60,000 nt of DNA, taken from NCBI GenBank assembly GCA_030704615.1, contig CM060731.1:70290756-70350755 (forward strand), written 5' to 3'. Positions 55,219 to 60,000 of the stretch are shown piece after piece (within the stretch, counting starts at the first letter, position 1; every line of letters starts with the position of its first letter). The notes beneath the pieces are model-generated. The model saw nothing but the letters and a program-made list of their open reading frames with translations, did not search any database and was not told the DNA's origin. The DNA comes from Takakia lepidozioides (taxonomy: Eukaryota > Streptophyta > Takakiopsida > Takakiales > Takakiaceae). The translations under genes were made by a program, and so were the position numbers.

Positions 55219-57012
55219 GACATTAGTACTATTGCAGTGCAATGAAATGTTTGTTCACATGAATATAGGTATCACGCTCGTTTATGTCTGAAGTCAAGAG
55301 TTTGACTGCGACTATTCAAGTAGTGTGTGTCAACCTCTAGCTAGTCCTTGCTTATAACATGGAAATTGCATTGGCCTTGTACAGCTCAAAGCTTCATTAT
55401 ACCTATTTAGAGCCTGGAGAATGCAGAATGGCTCGCATATGTCTCTTTCTCATACTGGATATTGAAGATACCAGTTTCTTCTAATAAGCATACATCGTCT
55501 ACATGCTGGTTTCAGCTGAGAGTCAAGTCTCCTCTCACTACACAGATTGCTCCAAAGGAAGAACACATCAATATTTCAACTGATCGCATGCACCCTCTTC
55601 AAGCAATCTTTTGACTTATCTTTGGTTGAAAACTATAAAGTACAGATCTTTGGGAGTAATATGAAATCCAGAGTCTTTCGCCACCCTCTTGTCGGGAGAT
55701 GCAATAAATTATGGAACTAGTGAGCAAACAAATGCAACTGCCATAAATGCTGCACACACAATTATGTTTACCCTGCTGCACAATAACTAACTAAGCGCAA
55801 CACAGCGGCACACAGGCTTGATAAGTCTCTCAAAATCGTTTTCGAAAACATATCTGCACTCAAAACAGGTACAGGCGATAATTCATAACTTTCACAGGAG
55901 TGGAAATCACCAGGATCGAGTGTAGTACTATAATTCTGCTAAGTTTAGATATCGTCTACAGAAACAGAGTTCGGCAATGAAAATGATTCATACTTTTGAA
56001 AGAGCAAATCTAGCTAGGGAATGACATGTCCAGAATGAAGCAGTTTGAGCAGTCGCTCCCAGGTTTCCTTTTTTTTTTTTTAAAAGCAGTTTACATTGTT
56101 GGCATGATCTCGAGAAAATCTCCCATATGCTCAAGCGAGACCTGTCAAAGGGTGCAGATTCTGATTCTTAGAAGAAACTACTGCAAGATTCACGGGTGAA
56201 GTTTTCCCCCAAAGACTTGTGAATACCCACATGTATCATCGTTGGGGAGTTCTAACTTTTTACTCCTGATTTGGGCTGTCTAAGTTATCATGCGTTGTTG
56301 ATTGGCCCACCGCCCATGGCCTCTGAACTTCAAAGAAATAGAAGAAATAGAAAAGAAGCTTATACACCTACACCCACCAGGGACCAAACGGACAGGACAA
56401 AATCTAAAAACATTTTCTGACAGAGAAGGGGTCTGAAGGGAGAAGCTGCTGAATAGAAAACCTTGGACCCGACAAAGGAGGGTTTTGGTGGCGGGTTGTA
56501 ATTAGCTAGAAGGCCAGGGCCCAAAGACTTGGAAGCCACTTTAAGTCTGTACATACTGTTCCTTTGGGTGGGCCCTGCCCTCACAGGAGAAACCCAAGTG
56601 TATAACGTAAGCAACCCTAGTCAAGCAACAGTGTGAAAAGAGTGATCAAAACCAAGTTGAGATCGTCCTCGATGACACCCATCACCCCAAATCGAGCATG
56701 CCTGTACACGGCTGCTGGTACGTGTCGCGTTGTTGAGGTCTCTCTCTCGGCAAGATGACAAGTGTTTTCTTCAAATCGTCGCTGGTTATGCGAGGAATGC
56801 CTGCCTGCCACGTTCTACATCTGCTGGATCATATAAGCGATGGTGTTCTTCACAAACCCATCTTACAGATGTGTAGTTTGCCTCCTTCTTTCAGAGATCT
56901 TTGCACAAGCAGGAGTTTCTAGTACGATATCAATTTCTGTTTCCGTGACAGGATTGTTTAGATCTTGGGTGTGTTCCACTTTCCATCGCAGTCTAGATCA
57001 AGCTCAGAAGAG
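55219..57012. other. LEA copy D flank and promoter of copy E
   Basis: 55219-55850 matches the flank of the other LEA units, including one minisatellite unit at 55445-55480. 55851-57012 is not shared with them and holds an A/T run near 56069-56083 and the presumed promoter of copy E (ATATAA at 56831). Confidence 0.5.
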
Positions 57013-58037
57013 ATGAAGGCCGCAAAGCATGCAGTTGTGTCCGCTAAGGAGAAGGTGAGCAACATGGGTGCCAAGGCGGAGGAGAAGTACGATAAGGGGA
57101 AGGCGTCAACCGCTGAGAAGGTATCGTGGGTGCTCTCATCCCCACAGTTCCGTGTACTTGTTAGTCGTGTGTGACGGTTGGAAATCTTAGGCCTGCCATG
57201 TCCGAATCATGCGAGATTTGTTGTTGTGAATTCATGATTTGTGATAGGCTTTCGTATGCTTGCACAAGAGGCGAAGATCATGAATAGAGTGCTCTGTAAT
57301 ACTCTTCGCGCACCGAGTGCCTGCAAACAAGAGTCAAGAGGGTTGTTTATTGATTGCATGAATGTGCATCATTGGATCAGACGGAGAAGGTAATGGCGCA
57401 CGACAAGGCAGGCAGGGAAGATGCGCATGATCGGAAGCACATAAGGGAAGCCGAAGCGGAGGTGATGGCAAACCAGAAGAAGATGGAGAATCGGCATGAG
57501 AAGGTGGACACCAAGCAGGATATTGACAACCGCCATGCCACTGCCAACGCTGCTGCTAAAGATGCCTACAACAATGCTTACAATACTGCTGGCACAGGTA
57601 CATACTCCTGGATGGATCCAATCCTGAGCCTTGTTCGCTACTTCCTCGTAACATCCCAGCATACCTTTGGCCAGTCTCGTCTCTCGAATTAATCTCAAAT
57701 ACTTACAGCCTATCCCCTCTCTGAATGAAATCAAGCAGGTGTTACTTTCAAATGTTTTCCCATGTTTCGGAAACTCAGGTTCTTGTACGATTTGCTCGGT
57801 GATCAACTATATCTCATCTGCATCATTCTCTTCAGGCGTCTATATCTCCTGAGCGCTCAAACACTAAAATTCAATTTAGCTTGAAAAGAACTGGTTAAAT
57901 CTTTAAAGCCCTTCTCCGACTCAGCTGTGACTTACCTTCTCTTTGACGACGCAGGTCAGACAAACGGTGCTGTTCAGACCCCCACCGCCCCAACTACAAA
58001 TGGCGCTCCTAGCACTGATGCTCAAGCGACTACATGA
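57013..58037 (+). CDS. LEA_1 (group 4) late embryogenesis abundant protein, copy E
   Basis: Three exons: 57013-57120, 57381-57597 and 57955-58037, phases 0 and 1 consistent, 135 residues. The first exon is exactly as long as in copy A (36 codons; MKAAKHAVVSAKEKVSNMGA). The second carries the conserved DKAGREDAHDRKHIREAEAE helix and AlaAsn-rich repeats. A third exon adds a Thr/Pro/Ala/Gln tail absent from copies A and B. It is the most diverged of the family and does not share the duplicated flanks, so it is likely the older locus. Cytosolic, desiccation-protective role by family; expected induction by drought and abscisic acid is inference. Confidence 0.85.
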
Positions 58038-59752
58038 GTTGGAAAGTACTGAGTGCTCATTTGATTTACCGATTAATTCTAAATTCCGAGGTGAAACATT
58101 CTGCAGAAACAGAGTCTAAGATTCTTTACAAAATATTGCTGAAATGGTGTAAATTCTTACTTCTTCCAGAATAGACGGGATAGAGGGGATTGAGATCGTT
58201 CAAAGCTTTTGGTGGGGATTGTGTGCATTTGTGGGAAGGACAAGTTTCAGGTAAATTACAGCAATGGCTCGAAGCTTGTGTGAATGCTTCCAATTGTAAC
58301 ACATCTGAATTTTTTCTAGTTGTACATAGAAACTGCTATGCCTGCAAACGCCTATACATCTGGACAGACGAAGTTGCGTAGCGCCAACCGTCCAAACAGG
58401 CAGTCTTTTGAAATTGATGCTTTGCTGCTTGGAAGATCCGTTACTACATGGGATTGGATACTACAATGTGATTAATAAAGAGCTCTATTCACGCTTCAAT
58501 ATCTTTCTCTTTCTCGGGAAAATATACCTATCCAGAAGTGGCATTGGATTGTAATGTGGAATGCGTTTGTGGAATGTACTAGCTCAATTTGTGCAATCAA
58601 AATCTTTGTCGAGAATGCCCCCTTCACACATTCATTAATAGTCGAAGCCCTAATGACACATACTGAAAAAATCCTCGGAAGTCGTCATTTTCCTGGCAGT
58701 GTAACCATACTCGTACTTATCTGCTACAAAAGATTGTGCACCTGCCTGAAGATGTATTAAGCAGAACTTGGTCAGGTGTCTCAACATCCTCAAATAGCTT
58801 GGATAGTGTACCTTGATTTTTGCAAAAAAAATTGGCCAGAGCAGTACACAGTACCATCCTTCTCGGCTTATAACACTCATACGCGAGCATGTTGGCTTCA
58901 ACCAACGAACTCCACCAGCTATTTCTTAAGCTTCCTCTTCTGGACTATTTCTTTCAGTACCCACGTCCGCACCATTTACAGCAGCATCTCTCTAAAGCTC
59001 GGCACGGCCTCTTCGGTGAAAGACTCGTGACCACTTCCTTTCTCTCACCCAACTCCGCAAATCTTCAGAACATACCCATGTGCCATCGCCCACAACCTTG
59101 CAGGTCCACTTAAGATGTGCCATGCAAACAATCAGACGAGCACTGAGACGAAAACTGTCGAATATGGACGACAAAGGGTTCAGTCGGTCTTGACTGTTCC
59201 GTCATCCGACCGTCCCTCAAGACTAGGGCTTTTCTGCTTGTGCGCGATCTGTCGAAAGCCCTCTTTGTCTCTATCGGATCTGACCGAGTGCGGTAGAATG
59301 GTGGATGGAAGCCCTGGCTGATCACCTGTGATCGAATCGAACCCACGGGAAGTCTCGAGGTTATCACCCACGGTGAGCTGGCGTTGCGCTTCAACTCATC
59401 ATGCCTAGGTCTGTGACTCTTCACCCGCCATTCTTTCTTCCCACTTTGTGCAAGTTTAAGCTGTGGGATATTGTCTCGTCTCAGTGCGGGTACTGGAAGT
59501 AGATGATGAAATGTGGGTCTTTTTTTTCCATGTTTTTGTGTCATCTTATGTGCCTGTTGGCTCCCCAGCCACATGCCGTAGTGGTTTCGAAGGTATGTAT
59601 GTTCAACATCAGTGACAAATGCCTCCATGTTTATTCGTCAGCTAGGTTTAATCTTCCCTCGATCAAAAGTCGAAAGTGCGTCTGATCTGTGTGTCTAGTT
59701 TTGAGCGGATAGCAGCAGAGGGGCTGCTGGCACTGTGGTTGGAGTCACATAG
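58038..59752. other. Intergenic downstream of LEA copy E
   Basis: Contains the copy E 3' UTR. The longest open frame (minus strand, 59628-59110, 172 codons) has no family features or intron context and is not called. Confidence 0.45.
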
Positions 59753-60000
59753 TTGGCCGCACGTTGGTATCTTGGGCTTATACTTTTCTTTTTAGGTTGT
59801 CGTGATTGCTACGGTCAAGCTGACAACCAAGGATTTGGCAACCAACTAAACTCCGTAAGCTGTTTGTTTCAATTTCTCCTCGGGGGATTGGTAGTTTGGA
59901 GCAACTGTTTGTTATGGTGCGGTGAGACTGCTGACTGTTGTGCCTTTGTTGTGGGTGTGGTGCAGATATTACTGTGATTACTGCGATACCTATTTGACTC
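59753..60000 (+). other. Possible exon of a gene leaving the window
   Basis: TTTTTAG at 59789-59796 and CC|GTAAGC near 59850 bracket an exon-like piece reading CRDCYGQADNQGFGNQLNS in one frame. No other support; a gene continuing to the right is possible. Confidence 0.2.

Noticed and set aside
59110-59628. 172-codon minus-strand ORF
   Set aside because: No motif, no intron context, no recognisable composition; length alone is not enough.

Overview
This window is nuclear DNA of a land plant, most likely one outside the seed plants (a bryophyte, lycophyte or fern). The clearest indicator is a complete, intron-rich front-end acyl-lipid desaturase that reads throughout like moss delta-5 desaturases, an arachidonate/EPA enzyme flowering plants normally lack. 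Group-4 LEA genes, fragments of the plant-specific OSB organellar ssDNA-binding family, many PPR repeat fragments and plant-type LTR retrotransposons agree. The species cannot be named from the sequence.

Layout. 1-3060: degenerate MULE-type transposase and its GC-rich repeat tail. 3077-10900: a Ty3/gypsy remnant on the minus strand, interrupted by a complete 5.9 kb CACTA-type transposon (4403-10335) with inverted termini and an ATG target-site duplication. The CACTA element has no recognisable transposase and instead carries broken OSB and PPR gene pieces. 11000-13000: a small broken gene for a possibly secreted protein and a repeat-rich stretch. 13080-18616: two tandem paralogous genes of unknown function with the same two-exon structure and Pro/Ser-rich tails. 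20447-22822: a gene for a protein with hydrophobic segments at both ends. 25417-32297: the delta-5-type desaturase, 13 exons whose phases all join into one 484-residue reading frame.

33680-58037 is a decayed LEA_1 cluster broken up by transposons. Copy A (34368-35039) is intact, but a 370-bp MITE sits exactly at its TATA box. Copy B (36521-37234) has a one-base frameshift. An inverted fragment carries only intergenic and promoter sequence (47848-48277). Copy D (55090-55218) is a mini-ORF left by a large in-frame internal deletion. Copy E (57013-58037) is an intact three-exon gene. Between the copies lie a Ty1/copia remnant with LTR and primer-binding site, a LINE junction, a second CACTA end followed by the same PPR/OSB cargo, an isolated inverted copia LTR, the 3' end of a chromodomain-bearing Ty3 element, a plus-strand PPR/OSB fragment array and an unusual intronless ORF pair (53313-54036) unlike its neighbours.

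The host genes do not form a pathway: there is one lipid-desaturation gene, one stress/desiccation family and three unknowns. The main structural story is mobile DNA: CACTA elements carrying the same chimeric PPR-OSB cargo, and repeated transposon breaks at one point in the LEA promoter. Exon boundaries were inferred by eye from GT-AG sites, reading phase and family similarity.
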